This document shows, one piece after another, positions 1 through 9,060 of a stretch of 64,000 nt of DNA (position 1 is the stretch's first letter; each line of letters starts with the position of its first letter). The stretch covers positions 345,471 to 409,470 of the forward strand of contig JAHFRD010000001.1 of the NCBI GenBank assembly GCA_023258975.1, in the 5' to 3' direction. The translations under genes were made by a program, and so were the position numbers. The stretch is from Hydrogenophilales bacterium. GTDB taxonomy: Bacteria > Pseudomonadota > Gammaproteobacteria > Burkholderiales > Thiobacillaceae. The notes beneath the pieces were generated by a model that saw only the letters and a list, made by a program, of their open reading frames with translations, was not told the DNA's origin and ran no database searches.

Positions 1-410
1 TAGGCGCCGGAACCGGGGTCGGGCGCGTACATCAGGCCGTGCTTGCGGGCGAGGCGGTCGATCTCGTCGGTGACCACGCCGGGCTCCACCACCACCAGGC
101 GGTTCGTTGCGTCGAACTCGACGATGCGCTGCATGCACTCGAAGCTCACCACCACGCTACCCGGCACCGGCATGGCCCCGCCGACATTGCCGGAACCGGC
201 ACCACGCGCGGTCAGCGCGACGCGATGCAGGTTGGCCAGACGCACGATTTCCACCACTTGTTCATGGCTGCCGGGAAACAGCACCGCCTCGGGCAGGCAG
301 AACTTGGGCGTCTCGTCGCTGCCGTAGAGCGCCAGGGTATCGGCGTCGGCGCGCGCGCGCGCGGGGCCGAGAACGGCTTGAAACGCTTCGAGAAGAGCGG
401 GGGAAAGCAT
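1..410 (-). CDS. FAD-linked oxidase, glycolate oxidase GlcD-like (N-terminal part)
   Basis: The gene runs off the left edge, so only about 136 N-terminal residues are present. They contain the PCMH-type FAD-binding fold of the GlcD / D-lactate dehydrogenase family: a segment with LYGSDETPKFCLPEAVLFP, then the loop TARGAGSGNVGGAMP that contacts the FAD pyrophosphate, then VVVEPGVVTDEIDRLARKHG. Family members oxidise 2-hydroxy acids such as glycolate or D-lactate. The ATG (408-410) overlaps the stop of the upstream gene as TAATG, implying translational coupling. The substrate cannot be fixed from this fragment. Confidence 0.8.
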   Translation of the reverse strand, partial: MLSPALLEAFQAVLGPARARADADTLALYGSDETPKFCLPEAVLFPGSHEQVVEIVRLANLHRVALTARGAGSGNVGGAMPVPGSVVVSFECMQRIVEFDATNRLVVVEPGVVTDEIDRLARKHGLMYAPDPGSGA

Positions 411-982
411 TACCCCAGCGCCGCTTCGACCACTTCGGCCACGGCGGCCAGGGCGTCGGAGTCCTGGTAGCGCGCATGCACTTCCTGTACGGCGGCATCG
501 TAGACCAGGCGGTTGAACGGCGCGGCGGCCTGCTCGCGCAGGGCGTGCTTCAAAGCCTGGGTCATCACCTTGTCCAGAGACAGGATGCGGCGCGAACGCA
601 CGATGCCGTCCTCCGTATCCACCAGGGTGAGTTTGAGGCGGGCGCGGTCGCCGGGCGCCTCGTTGGGAAGTTCGCGTTCGCTTTCCGGGATCAGATGCGC
701 GTTGAACGAGGCGTCCGACCACTCACATACGTTCTTGATCTTGTACAACAGGAAAGCGGCCGGGCCGTGGCTGAACAGGCCCACTTCCACGTCGGCGTCG
801 CGCAGCCCGGCCATCTCCGCCGGGGTCGGCGCGGGCCAGAACAGGGTCAACTCATGCGCGCCGTGGCGATAGACATAGCGCACGCCCTCGTCGTAACGGT
901 TGTACTCGGCCGACCAGCGTTCGCCGACGCCGGGTTCCGGCGGCAGAGAGTCCGGGCGCGGGAAGGTATGGAGGTCTTTCAT
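410..982 (-). CDS. Conserved hypothetical protein, 190 aa
   Basis: I do not recognise this family. The start chosen is MKDLHTFPRP at 982; the reading frame stays open upstream, but that stretch overlaps the SseB gene and looks like shadow sequence. The product is soluble, with no signal peptide or membrane segment, acidic, and has a Trp/Tyr-rich N-terminal half followed by a helical C-terminus. It is co-directional with an SseB-family gene upstream and shares a TAATG junction with the FAD oxidase downstream, so all three probably form one operon. Confidence 0.7.
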   Translation of the reverse strand: MKDLHTFPRPDSLPPEPGVGERWSAEYNRYDEGVRYVYRHGAHELTLFWPAPTPAEMAGLRDADVEVGLFSHGPAAFLLYKIKNVCEWSDASFNAHLIPESERELPNEAPGDRARLKLTLVDTEDGIVRSRRILSLDKVMTQALKHALREQAAAPFNRLVYDAAVQEVHARYQDSDALAAVAEVVEAALG

Positions 983-1028
983 TCGGAGATTCTCGGCACG
1001 GGGGCACGGAGGCGGTTCAAAACACGGT

Positions 1029-1466
1029 TCACACCGCTTCCTCGGGAAGCACCGAGGCCAGCATCGCCACCATGTCGGCGTCGAAATCGAATCCCATATC
1101 CTGGCCGGGATTGATCGAGAGGCCCATATCGGCACCGATGCGGCGCAGTATCCAGGAAGCCTCGATGAGCAGGCCGCCGCCATAACCGGCGCATTGCTCG
1201 GGAAATTCGGAGGCGAATTCCTTGGCGCGTTCCGGCGAGGTAAAGGCGATCAGGACGCGATTGCCTTCCTCGTCCAGGATTACCAGGGGCTGCGCCTTGG
1301 TGGAAAGCTGGAAACCGGCGATATGGTGTTTTTCATCCTTGACCGGAATGAATATCTGCTGGTCAACCAGCGAGCGGGCAAAGTTCTCGGGCTCAAGACG
1401 GCCCTCGTTCATTTCAATCAGCAGATGCTCGACTTCGTTGCGGGGGGTGAGATCGGAGGAGTTCAT
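1029..1466 (-). CDS. SseB family protein
   Basis: The 145-residue protein starts at MNSSDLTPRNEVEHLL and has the SseB-like fold layout: an N-terminal helix, LVDQQIFIPVKDE, LVILDEEGNRVLIAFTSPERA, and a C-terminal helix region with SINPGQDMGFDFD. SseB-like domains occur widely outside type III secretion as cytoplasmic proteins of uncertain role, so the name implies no secretion system here. It heads the minus-strand group that ends at the window edge. Open frame upstream of 1466 is not protein-like. Confidence 0.75.
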   Translation of the reverse strand: MNSSDLTPRNEVEHLLIEMNEGRLEPENFARSLVDQQIFIPVKDEKHHIAGFQLSTKAQPLVILDEEGNRVLIAFTSPERAKEFASEFPEQCAGYGGGLLIEASWILRRIGADMGLSINPGQDMGFDFDADMVAMLASVLPEEAV

Positions 1467-1570
1467 GGGCAATGCCGGACAGTACGCAAGGCGGGGCAGG
1501 ATACCACCGCGCCACATCATTGAGTCACATCGCACCGGAAGCTGGATAGAATCGCGATCCAGGAGACTAC

Positions 1571-3523
1571 ATGCACCTTAAGTCATATATCTTATGGGCC
1601 ATCGGCATGGCGATACTGGCCGCCGCCCCCGCCCGCGCCGACCTCACCGCCCTGCCCCTGGAAGCCCTGCTCTCCAGCGAAGTCATTGCCGCCTCGCGGT
1701 TTCCCCAACAGGCACGCGAAGCCCCCTCCGCCGTCAGCATCCTCACCGCGCGCGCGATCCGGGAACACGGCTGGCGCACCCTGGGCGAAGCCTTGATGAG
1801 CGTGCGTGGCACCCTCGTGGCGAACGACCGCGCCTACAGCTATCTCGGGCCGCGCGGACTGTTGCGCCCATCCGACTACAACACCCATGTGCTGATCCTG
1901 CTGGACGGGGTGCGCCTCAATGACAACATCTACCATCAGGGGCCGTTGGGCACCGAATTCCCGCTGGATCTGGGCCTGGTGGAGCGCATCGAGTACGTGC
2001 CCGGCCCCGGCGCCTCCATTTACGGCAACAACGCGTTTCTCGGCGTGGTCAACGTCATTACCCGCAACGGCGCCGCCAGGCCCGGCGGCGAGGCCAGTAT
2101 CGAGGCGGGCAATTACGGCTGGCGCCGCGCGCGCGCCAGCCTGGGTGGTATCGAGAACAGCCGTGACTGGCTGGTTTCACTCAGCCACAGCCGCCGCGAG
2201 GGCGTCAATTCCTACTCGGATGCAGTGGTCGGCAACGCGAGCCATCTCGATAGCGAGGAGAACACCCGCTTTTATGCCCGGTTGGGCCTGGGCGAACTCA
2301 AAGTTTCGGCGCTGCTGGCCAGACGCGACAAGGCCGACCCGACCGCCCCTTACGACACCCTGATCGGCGATCCGCGCAGCCGTATCCGCGACCAACACGG
2401 CCACCTCGACCTGGCCTGGCAATCCGAGCTCAAGGCCGGCCTGATTGGCGATTTCCTGGCCGACTACGGCGACTATCGTTTCCGGGGCGATTACCCGGGC
2501 GACCGCATCGCGCCGAATACCGATCTCAAGCGCGATACCGCCCTCGGCCGCTGGCTGAATCTGCAGGCGCGCCTGACCGATCACCGGCTGGCCGACCACA
2601 AACTGGTGTGGGGCGCGGAATGGCAACTGGATCTGGAAAAACGCCAGCACGGCGAAAACGTCGACACCGCGACCCCTTACCTGGACTCCAACCCGCGCGG
2701 CCATCTGGCCGGCCTCTACGTTCAGGACGAATGGCGATTGAGCGAGGGCTGGCTGCTCAACCTGGGCGCGCGTTACGACCACCATTCCAGCTTCGGCGGC
2801 GCCTTCAATCCGCGCCTGGGGCTGATCCAGCGCGTCACGCCGCGCACCACCCTGAAATATCTGGCCGGCACGGCCTACCGCGCGCCCAATACCTACGAGT
2901 TGAACTACCAGGACGGCGGCGCCAGCCAGAAGGTCAATCCGGCCGGCCTCAAGCCGGAACGCATCCGTACCCTGGAATTCGTCGCCGAACATGAAACCCG
3001 TTCCGACTGGCTGCTGACCGGCACCCTTTACCAGTACCACATCCGTGATCTCATCACCCAGGTCACGGATCCGGCCGACAGCCTGCTCATGTATACCAAC
3101 CAGGACACGCTCGAATCCACGGGCTTGGGCCTGCAGGCGGAACGGCGCTGGGAGGATGGCCGTCATTTCCGTTTCAGCGTGTCCCGGCAACGCTCGCGCG
3201 ACAATCGGGGAAACCGCGTCAGCCTGTCCCCCGATCTGCTCGCCAAGGCCACCGCCAGCCTGCCTCTGGGTGGCTGGAATCTCGGCCTGGAATGCCATTT
3301 CGTGGGATCGCGGCGCGATAGCGCCGGCGGCGACATCGGCGCCTACAGCGTCACCCATCTCAACCTGATCGCGCCGCTTCTGGCCAACCGGGGCGAGATT
3401 TCCCTGCGTATTCGCAACCTGTTCGACCGCCGCTACGGCGATCCGCCCGGCGACGAGCATGCGCAAACCTGGATCGCACAGGAAGGCCGCGGCATCGAAA
3501 CTCGATTCAGATGGCCGTTCTGA
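1571..3523 (+). CDS. TonB-dependent outer membrane receptor
   Basis: The 650-residue protein has a signal peptide (about residues 1-23, ending ARA), a plug domain (about 40-150, with APSAVSILTARAIREHGW and LILLDGVRLND), then a beta-barrel ending in a terminal Phe (FRWPF). Such receptors import siderophores, cobalamin, metals or glycans using TonB energy; the substrate is not evident. A Shine-Dalgarno AGGAG precedes the ATG. The stop overlaps the start of the YfiR gene by 13 bases, linking this receptor to c-di-GMP signalling genes, so it may act as a sensor or secretion partner rather than a plain importer (inference). Confidence 0.9.
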   Translation: MHLKSYILWAIGMAILAAAPARADLTALPLEALLSSEVIAASRFPQQAREAPSAVSILTARAIREHGWRTLGEALMSVRGTLVANDRAYSYLGPRGLLRPSDYNTHVLILLDGVRLNDNIYHQGPLGTEFPLDLGLVERIEYVPGPGASIYGNNAFLGVVNVITRNGAARPGGEASIEAGNYGWRRARASLGGIENSRDWLVSLSHSRREGVNSYSDAVVGNASHLDSEENTRFYARLGLGELKVSALLARRDKADPTAPYDTLIGDPRSRIRDQHGHLDLAWQSELKAGLIGDFLADYGDYRFRGDYPGDRIAPNTDLKRDTALGRWLNLQARLTDHRLADHKLVWGAEWQLDLEKRQHGENVDTATPYLDSNPRGHLAGLYVQDEWRLSEGWLLNLGARYDHHSSFGGAFNPRLGLIQRVTPRTTLKYLAGTAYRAPNTYELNYQDGGASQKVNPAGLKPERIRTLEFVAEHETRSDWLLTGTLYQYHIRDLITQVTDPADSLLMYTNQDTLESTGLGLQAERRWEDGRHFRFSVSRQRSRDNRGNRVSLSPDLLAKATASLPLGGWNLGLECHFVGSRRDSAGGDIGAYSVTHLNLIAPLLANRGEISLRIRNLFDRRYGDPPGDEHAQTWIAQEGRGIETRFRWPF

Positions 3524-4041
3524 TACGCGTCCTATTCCCGCTGCTCGCCTCCGTCCTTCTCGCGCTGGCGCCGCCCGCCCGCGCCGCGCTGGAAGAAAAC
3601 GAGGTCAAGGCCGCCGTGGTCTACCACCTCTCCCTGTTCGCCGACTGGCCGCCGGGCAGCCTGCGCGAGGGAAGCTTCAATCTGTGCGTGTTGACCGAGA
3701 ACGAAGGCATGGCGGACGCCCTTTCCCGTCTCGGCGGCAAGACCGTGAAAGGCGTGCATCTGGTGGTCTGGCGCAAGCGCCCGATGCTCGATCTGGGCAT
3801 CTGCCAGATGGTTTACCTGGGTGAGATGAGCGAGGGCGCGCGCGGCCGCGTCATCGCGCAACTGGCCGGCCAGCCGGTGCTGACCATCGCCAACGGCGGC
3901 ATCCCGATACCGGGCGCGATGGTCAGCCTGGGCGTCTCCGGCGAGCGCGTCTATTTCGATATCGACCTGCCGGTGGTGCAACGCGGCGGCCTGCGCCTGG
4001 ACGCCAAATTGCTGCGCCTGGCGCGCAGCGTGGTGAAATGA
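3511..4041 (+). CDS. YfiR family periplasmic protein (DUF4154)
   Basis: The 176-residue protein has a signal peptide (about 1-25, ending PPARA) and one DUF4154 domain, recognisable by the N-terminal VKAAVVYHLSLFADWP and the central NLCVLTENEGMADAL. In Pseudomonas, YfiR is a periplasmic repressor that binds the sensor domain of the diguanylate cyclase YfiN. Here the next gene encodes a CHASE8-like GGDEF-EAL protein and overlaps by ATGA, so a YfiR-YfiN-like pair is likely. Two cysteines (in NLCVL and GICQMV) could form a disulfide. Confidence 0.85.
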   Translation: MAVLIRVLFPLLASVLLALAPPARAALEENEVKAAVVYHLSLFADWPPGSLREGSFNLCVLTENEGMADALSRLGGKTVKGVHLVVWRKRPMLDLGICQMVYLGEMSEGARGRVIAQLAGQPVLTIANGGIPIPGAMVSLGVSGERVYFDIDLPVVQRGGLRLDAKLLRLARSVVK

Positions 4042-5843
4042 CCCGAATGCGGGCGCCCGATCACCGACGTGGCTGGGATCGCCTCAACTGGCTATCCACC
4101 GCGTTGGCGCTGGGCATTGCCACTCTGCTGCTGATCTCCAGCGAGAGCGCCACCCTGCATGAGGATTTTCAGCATCGCCTGGCCACTCAGGCCAGCCTGG
4201 TCGCCGCCAACAGCGCGGCGGCGGTGGTTTTCCAGGACAAGATTTCCGCGCGCGACAATCTGGCCGCGTTGAGCCTGGCCCCGGAGATTCTCTCCGCCCG
4301 CATCGTCCTGCCCGACGGCACTCTTTTCGCCGGCTACGAGAAGGCGGGAGCGAGCGAGAAATCCCCTTTCTGGGCCGGATGGATCGGCCTGGATCGAATC
4401 GAATACCAGCGGGGACTCGACGTGGAGAACACCGAAGTCGCCAACATTCACCTGATCGCCGACCTGACACCGCTACGCGCGCGCATCCTGGGCTTCGTCG
4501 CCGTGGTGCTCGGCGCCGGCCTGCTCGCCCTGCTCGCCGCCCATATCCTCATGGCCCGTTTGCGCCGCGCCATGCGCCGCGCCGAGGACGACATGGTGCA
4601 CATGGCGCACTACGACGCGCTCACCGGCCTGCCCAACCGCGCTTTTTTTGAAACCCATACCGATCAGGTACTGGCGCGCACTACCCAGGCCGCCCTGCTG
4701 TTCTTCGACCTGGACAACTTCAAGGTGGTCAACGACAGCCTCGGCCACCCCGTCGGCGACCAGTTGCTCAAGGCGGTCGCCGCGCAACTCGGTCTGGTGG
4801 TACGGCAGACCGACAATCTCTCGCGCCTGGGGGGGGACGAATTCACCCTGTTGGTGGTGGGCGCGGGGCATCACCAGGCAAGCAGCGTGGCCGAGCACGT
4901 GATCCAGGCGCTGCACCACCCCTTCACCATCGACGGCCATGAACTCAGCATCGGCGCGAGCATCGGCATCGCGCTGTTTCCCGAGGACGGCGACAATGTG
5001 GACAAACTGTTGCGCAGCGCCGATAGCGCCCTCTATGCCGCCAAGGCGGCGGGCAAGCACACCTGGCGTTTCTTCTCGGCGGAAATGGATCAGCAGGCGC
5101 GCGACCGCCTCGCCCTGGAAGCCGGCCTGCGCCGCGCGCTCGATCGTGGCGAATTGCGCATGCTGTACCAGCCCATCGTCGACCTGGGCACGGGCCGCCA
5201 CATCGGCTTCGAGGCGCTGATGCGCTGGACATCGCCGGAACTGGGCGAAGTCTCACCCAGCGTATTCATCCCGGTGGCGGAGGAGACCGGCCTGATCCAC
5301 GCCTTCGGCGCCTTCGCCTTGCGCGAGGCTTGCGCTCAAGCCCGGCGCTGGCTGGAGGAAGGGCGGGGCGAGGTGGTCGTCTCGGTCAACGTCTCGGCGC
5401 GCCAGTTTCATGGGCACGGACTGGTGGACAGCGTGCGCCAAACCCTGCGCGAAACCGGCCTGCCGCCCAGCCACCTGGATCTGGAAATCACCGAAACCGC
5501 CCTGATGGGCGCCGAGCGGGAAGTGATCGACATCCTCAACGAACTGCATGGACTGGGCGTCAGCCTGTCGCTCGACGACTTCGGCGTCGGCTATGCCTCG
5601 CTATCCCAGCTCAAGCGGTTGCCCATCCACAAACTCAAGATCGACCGAAGCTTCGTCATGGACATCCCGCGCGACAGCGATGATGCCGCCATCATCACCG
5701 CCATCGTCGGCATGGCCGAGGCATTGGGGCTCTCCGTGGTGGCCGAAGGCGTGGAAACCCTGGAACAGCAAGCCTTCCTCGCCTCCCTCGGCTGCCGCCG
5801 GGGACAGGGCTACCTGTTCGGCAAACCGGAGCCGGCGGCGTGA
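4038..5843 (+). CDS. Membrane GGDEF-EAL c-di-GMP cyclase/phosphodiesterase with CHASE8-like sensor
   Basis: The 601-residue protein has one membrane helix at about 17-36, a periplasmic CHASE8-like domain, a second helix at about 148-172, a GGDEF domain and an EAL domain. The GGDEF motif is intact at residues 265-269 and is preceded by a product-inhibition I-site, RQTD, five residues upstream. The EAL domain keeps EAL (392-394), LDLEITETALM, DDFGVGYASL, KIDRSF and AEGVET, so both synthesis and hydrolysis of c-di-GMP look possible. It overlaps the YfiR gene by ATGA, matching the partner of YfiR in the YfiBNR system. The PilZ protein at 11.5-12.4 kb is a possible downstream reader. Confidence 0.92.
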   Translation: MTRMRAPDHRRGWDRLNWLSTALALGIATLLLISSESATLHEDFQHRLATQASLVAANSAAAVVFQDKISARDNLAALSLAPEILSARIVLPDGTLFAGYEKAGASEKSPFWAGWIGLDRIEYQRGLDVENTEVANIHLIADLTPLRARILGFVAVVLGAGLLALLAAHILMARLRRAMRRAEDDMVHMAHYDALTGLPNRAFFETHTDQVLARTTQAALLFFDLDNFKVVNDSLGHPVGDQLLKAVAAQLGLVVRQTDNLSRLGGDEFTLLVVGAGHHQASSVAEHVIQALHHPFTIDGHELSIGASIGIALFPEDGDNVDKLLRSADSALYAAKAAGKHTWRFFSAEMDQQARDRLALEAGLRRALDRGELRMLYQPIVDLGTGRHIGFEALMRWTSPELGEVSPSVFIPVAEETGLIHAFGAFALREACAQARRWLEEGRGEVVVSVNVSARQFHGHGLVDSVRQTLRETGLPPSHLDLEITETALMGAEREVIDILNELHGLGVSLSLDDFGVGYASLSQLKRLPIHKLKIDRSFVMDIPRDSDDAAIITAIVGMAEALGLSVVAEGVETLEQQAFLASLGCRRGQGYLFGKPEPAA

Positions 5844-6736
5844 GGCCACGCATCGGCATCGACCTCGGCGGCACGAAAATCGAAATCGCCGCCTTCGCGG
5901 CGGATGGCGTGGAAATGCTGCGCCGCCGCGTCGCCACCCCGCAAGGCGATTACCGCGCCACGCTGCAAGCCGTGGCCGCGCTGGTGGCGGAGGTGGAACG
6001 TGAACTGGGCGCGCGGGGCACGCTCGGCATCGGCATGCCCGGCGCGGAATCGCGCGCCACCGGCCGGATCAAGAACGCCAACTCCACCTGCCTGATCGGC
6101 CAACCCCTGCGCCACGATCTGGAATCGCTGCTGCAACGCGAGGTGCGCCTGGCCAACGATGCCAACTGCTTTGCGCTTTCCGAAGCGGTGGACGGCGCGG
6201 CGGCGGGCGCCGAGGTGGTATTCGGGGTCATCCTCGGCACCGGTTGCGGGGGTGGCGTGGTGGTACGCGGCCAGGTGTTGGGCGGCGCCAATGCCATCGC
6301 CGGCGAGTGGGGCCACAACCCCCTGCCCTGGGCTCGCGACGAAGAACGCCCCGGCCCCGCCTGCTATTGCGGCAAACACGGCTGCATCGAAACCTGGCTG
6401 TCCGGGCCGGGGCTGGCCCGCGATCTGCGCGAGCGCGCGGGACGCGAATTGCGCGCGGAGGATATTGCCATCCTGGACGACCCCGACTGTCTGGCGGCGA
6501 TGGCGCGTTACGAAGACCGCCTGGCGCGCGGCCTGGCGCAGGTCGTCAACCTGCTCGACCCGGAGGTGATCGTGCTTGGCGGCGGCCTGTCCCGAATTAC
6601 CCGCCTGTATGAAAACGTGCCGCGCCTGTGGGGCAGCTACATTTTTTCGGATACCGTGGCGACCCGCCTCGTGCCCCCCACGCACGGAGACTCCAGCGGT
6701 GTGCGCGGCGCGGCCTGGCTGTGGAATGGCGCATAG
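5840..6736 (+). CDS. ROK family sugar kinase (fructokinase-like)
   Basis: The 298-residue protein begins with a GTG whose last two bases lie in the previous stop (GTGA). It carries the ATP-binding motif GIDLGGTKIEIAAF, the ROK motif VILGTGCGGGVVV, the His of GEWGHNPLP, and the ROK zinc motif CYCGKHGCIE at about residues 175-184. Size and sequence fit bacterial fructokinase/mannokinase (Mak) or N-acetylglucosamine kinase. It phosphorylates hexoses in the cytoplasm; the exact sugar is not resolved. Its place at the end of a c-di-GMP operon is unusual. Confidence 0.88.
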   Translation: MRPRIGIDLGGTKIEIAAFAADGVEMLRRRVATPQGDYRATLQAVAALVAEVERELGARGTLGIGMPGAESRATGRIKNANSTCLIGQPLRHDLESLLQREVRLANDANCFALSEAVDGAAAGAEVVFGVILGTGCGGGVVVRGQVLGGANAIAGEWGHNPLPWARDEERPGPACYCGKHGCIETWLSGPGLARDLRERAGRELRAEDIAILDDPDCLAAMARYEDRLARGLAQVVNLLDPEVIVLGGGLSRITRLYENVPRLWGSYIFSDTVATRLVPPTHGDSSGVRGAAWLWNGA

Positions 6737-6892
6737 CGCCGTACTTAAATAAAAAACCAACAGAATCAAAGAAGTACAAAACCATACCCGCGCATCGGAA
6801 ATTTTTATCGGGTACACTGCGCCGCGTTGTCGGGCTCGTATGGCCTGACCCTGACAAAAGCAATACAAAGGAAGAGCGGGGCCATATAACCA
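6737..6892 (+). promoter_or_regulatory. Intergenic region with possible promoter for the cyclase gene
   Basis: This 156-base stretch is far more AT-rich than its neighbours. It contains an A-rich block and an ATTTTTATCGGGTACACT segment whose TACACT resembles a -10 box, with no clear -35 box. GTACTT near 6742 and AAGTAC near 6773 could pair as a loose inverted repeat. A purine-rich GGAAGAGCGGGG lies about 12 bases before the ATG. Promoter assignment is by eye only. Confidence 0.3.
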
Positions 6893-9016
6893 ATGCGGTG
6901 GCTATTTCCCAACGGTATCAGCCTGAGAAAAGGCGTCACGCTCTCGTTCGGCGCGCTGATGATTCTGATCGTGGCGATCATCGCCACCAGCATCTACCGG
7001 GTGAATGCGCGGCTCACCATCAAGACCGCGCACGACCTGCTCGACATCACCACGGAAGCCATTCTCTCCGATGTAGCCGCCGGCCTGCTGCCCATCGCCC
7101 GCGCGGTGGATGCGTCGGCTGCCCTCGGCGGCGACCATCCCGATGCCCTGCGGCGGCGGGAATTCCAGCGTTATTTCTTCCGCATGCTCGAATTGAACCC
7201 GCAGGTCTACAGCGTGTATGCCGGCTTCGAGCGGGATGGCGATTTTTCCCAACTCATCCGCCTGCCCGACGGCATTGAGCACTTTGGCCCCAACGACACG
7301 CGTCCGCCCCCCGATGCCCAGTTCGTGCGCCGCCACGTCAGCCGCCACGGCGATGCCTGGGTGGATCACTACGACTATCTGGCCGGCCTGGATCGCGTGC
7401 TCAAGACGGAGGAAAGCATCAGCCGATTCGACCCGCGCCAGCGGCCGTTCTACCTGGCCGCCTGGGAGAAGGGCGACCTGGTCACTTCCGACGTGTTCAT
7501 CCTCGGCAGTTCCGGACGCCCCGGCATTTCCATTTCCGCGCCCATCTCGGTGGGCGGTAAACGCTTCGGCGTGATCGCCGCCGATATCGCCCTCGACAAT
7601 CTCGCCCTGTTCCTGTCCAGCCATCAGATCGGCGAGCGCGGCGTCACCATGATCCTGGACGAGAAGAACCGGGTGGTGGCGCATCCGCAAATGGACAAGG
7701 CTTTGCGTATCGACGGCAAGGATGTGCGTCTGTCCTCGGCTGCGGAACTGGGCAATCCGGCGCTCAACGAGGCGGTGCGCCGCTATCGCGCCGGTGAAGG
7801 CACACGCCTGGTGTTCGACGAGCCGTCGAGCGGAACGCCTTATCTGGCTTCCTTTCACGCCTTCCCGCCGGCACTGGGCAAAAACTGGATGATCCTCACT
7901 CTGGTTCCGCAGGAGGACTTCGTTGGCGAACTGCAACGCACCAACCACGTCATGCTGGCGTTCTCCGCCGCGTTGCTGCTCATGGGCCTGTTGCTGGTGG
8001 CCTTTCTGTCGCGCCTGCTGACCCGTCCGATCGCCGCCGTGATCGAGGAAACCCGAAAGATCAAGGCGCTGGAACTCAAGGACGATCTCAGCATCCGCTC
8101 CAACATCCGCGAGATCCGGCAACTGGTCGATGCCACCCAGGCGATGAAATCGACCATCCGCGCCTTCACCACCTTCGTCCCGCGTACTCTGGTGCAGCAA
8201 TTGCTGTCCAGCGGCAAGACCCTGGAAGTGGGCGGCCAGAGCCGCTACCTCACCATCATGTTCACCGACATGGACGGCTTCTCGGCGCTGGCGGAAACCA
8301 CGCCGACGCGCGAACTGATGAACCGGGTCTCGCTTCACCTCGACACCGTCACCCAGGTGATCGACGCCCACCACGGCACGCTGGACAAATACATCGGCGA
8401 CGCCGTCATGGCGTTCTGGGGCGCACCGCTGTCCGACGACGACCATGCCTACCATGCCTGTCTCACCGCGCTGAAGGCGCAACAAGCCATGAACACGGTC
8501 AACGAGGCCTGGCTGCGGGAAGGCAAGCAGCCCACCTCGTTCCGCATCGGCCTGCATACCGACGCCGTGCTGGTCGGCAACATCGGCTCGGCGGAGCGCC
8601 TCTCCTATACGGTGATGGGCGATGGCGTGAACATCGCCGCGCATCTGGAAACCCTCAACAAACGCTACGGCACCCGCATCTGCGTCAGCCATTCGGTGTT
8701 CAAGGAAGCCGGCGAGCGCATGTTGATGCGCCCCCTCGACCATGTCAGCGTGAAGGGCCGGCGCGGCGAACTCATCGTCTACGAACTCCTCGCCGCCATC
8801 GGCCCGGACGCCGAAGCCGCCGGCATCGCCGCCACGCCGGAACAACGCCGCCTGGTCGAACTCACCCTGCCGGCGTTCGCCGCATGGCAGGCCGGCAAGC
8901 GGGAAGAAGCCCTGGCCCTGTATCACGCGGTTCTCGACGAATTTCCACGGGATGCCGTGGCGAGCCACTTCGTCACCCACCTCGTCGCGCATTGTGAGAA
9001 ACCTCTCACGATCTGA
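6893..9016 (+). CDS. Membrane class III adenylate/guanylate cyclase with Cache sensor and HAMP
   Basis: The 707-residue protein has a membrane helix at about 17-38, a large periplasmic Cache-type sensor (with FDPRQRPFYLAAWEKG and ISISAPI), a second helix near 350-372, a HAMP linker and a class III cyclase domain. Metal-binding aspartates are in FTDMDGF (457-463) and GDAVMAFW (from 502), and LDKYIGD carries the Lys typical of adenylate cyclases. The usual VNxAAR reads VNIAAH (579-584), so the transition-state Arg is replaced by His 584. The C-terminal about 70 residues form a helical tail. It likely makes cAMP in response to a periplasmic ligand, possibly with reduced activity. Confidence 0.88.
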   Translation: MRWLFPNGISLRKGVTLSFGALMILIVAIIATSIYRVNARLTIKTAHDLLDITTEAILSDVAAGLLPIARAVDASAALGGDHPDALRRREFQRYFFRMLELNPQVYSVYAGFERDGDFSQLIRLPDGIEHFGPNDTRPPPDAQFVRRHVSRHGDAWVDHYDYLAGLDRVLKTEESISRFDPRQRPFYLAAWEKGDLVTSDVFILGSSGRPGISISAPISVGGKRFGVIAADIALDNLALFLSSHQIGERGVTMILDEKNRVVAHPQMDKALRIDGKDVRLSSAAELGNPALNEAVRRYRAGEGTRLVFDEPSSGTPYLASFHAFPPALGKNWMILTLVPQEDFVGELQRTNHVMLAFSAALLLMGLLLVAFLSRLLTRPIAAVIEETRKIKALELKDDLSIRSNIREIRQLVDATQAMKSTIRAFTTFVPRTLVQQLLSSGKTLEVGGQSRYLTIMFTDMDGFSALAETTPTRELMNRVSLHLDTVTQVIDAHHGTLDKYIGDAVMAFWGAPLSDDDHAYHACLTALKAQQAMNTVNEAWLREGKQPTSFRIGLHTDAVLVGNIGSAERLSYTVMGDGVNIAAHLETLNKRYGTRICVSHSVFKEAGERMLMRPLDHVSVKGRRGELIVYELLAAIGPDAEAAGIAATPEQRRLVELTLPAFAAWQAGKREEALALYHAVLDEFPRDAVASHFVTHLVAHCEKPLTI

Positions 9017-9060
9017 GAGAATCGAAAAAATTGAACCACGGAAGATTGCAAAAACTCCCC

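Noticed and set aside
6902..8992. 696-codon open frame on the minus strand opposite the cyclase gene
   Set aside because: A shadow of a GC-rich gene; the plus frame has clear catalytic domains. The same holds for long opposite-strand frames over frdA (16807-18717) and the 1189-aa tail gene (43042-46602).
9031..9060. TTG start for the PstS-like protein
   Set aside because: The ATG at 9061 gives a better signal peptide; the extra ten residues add nothing recognisable.
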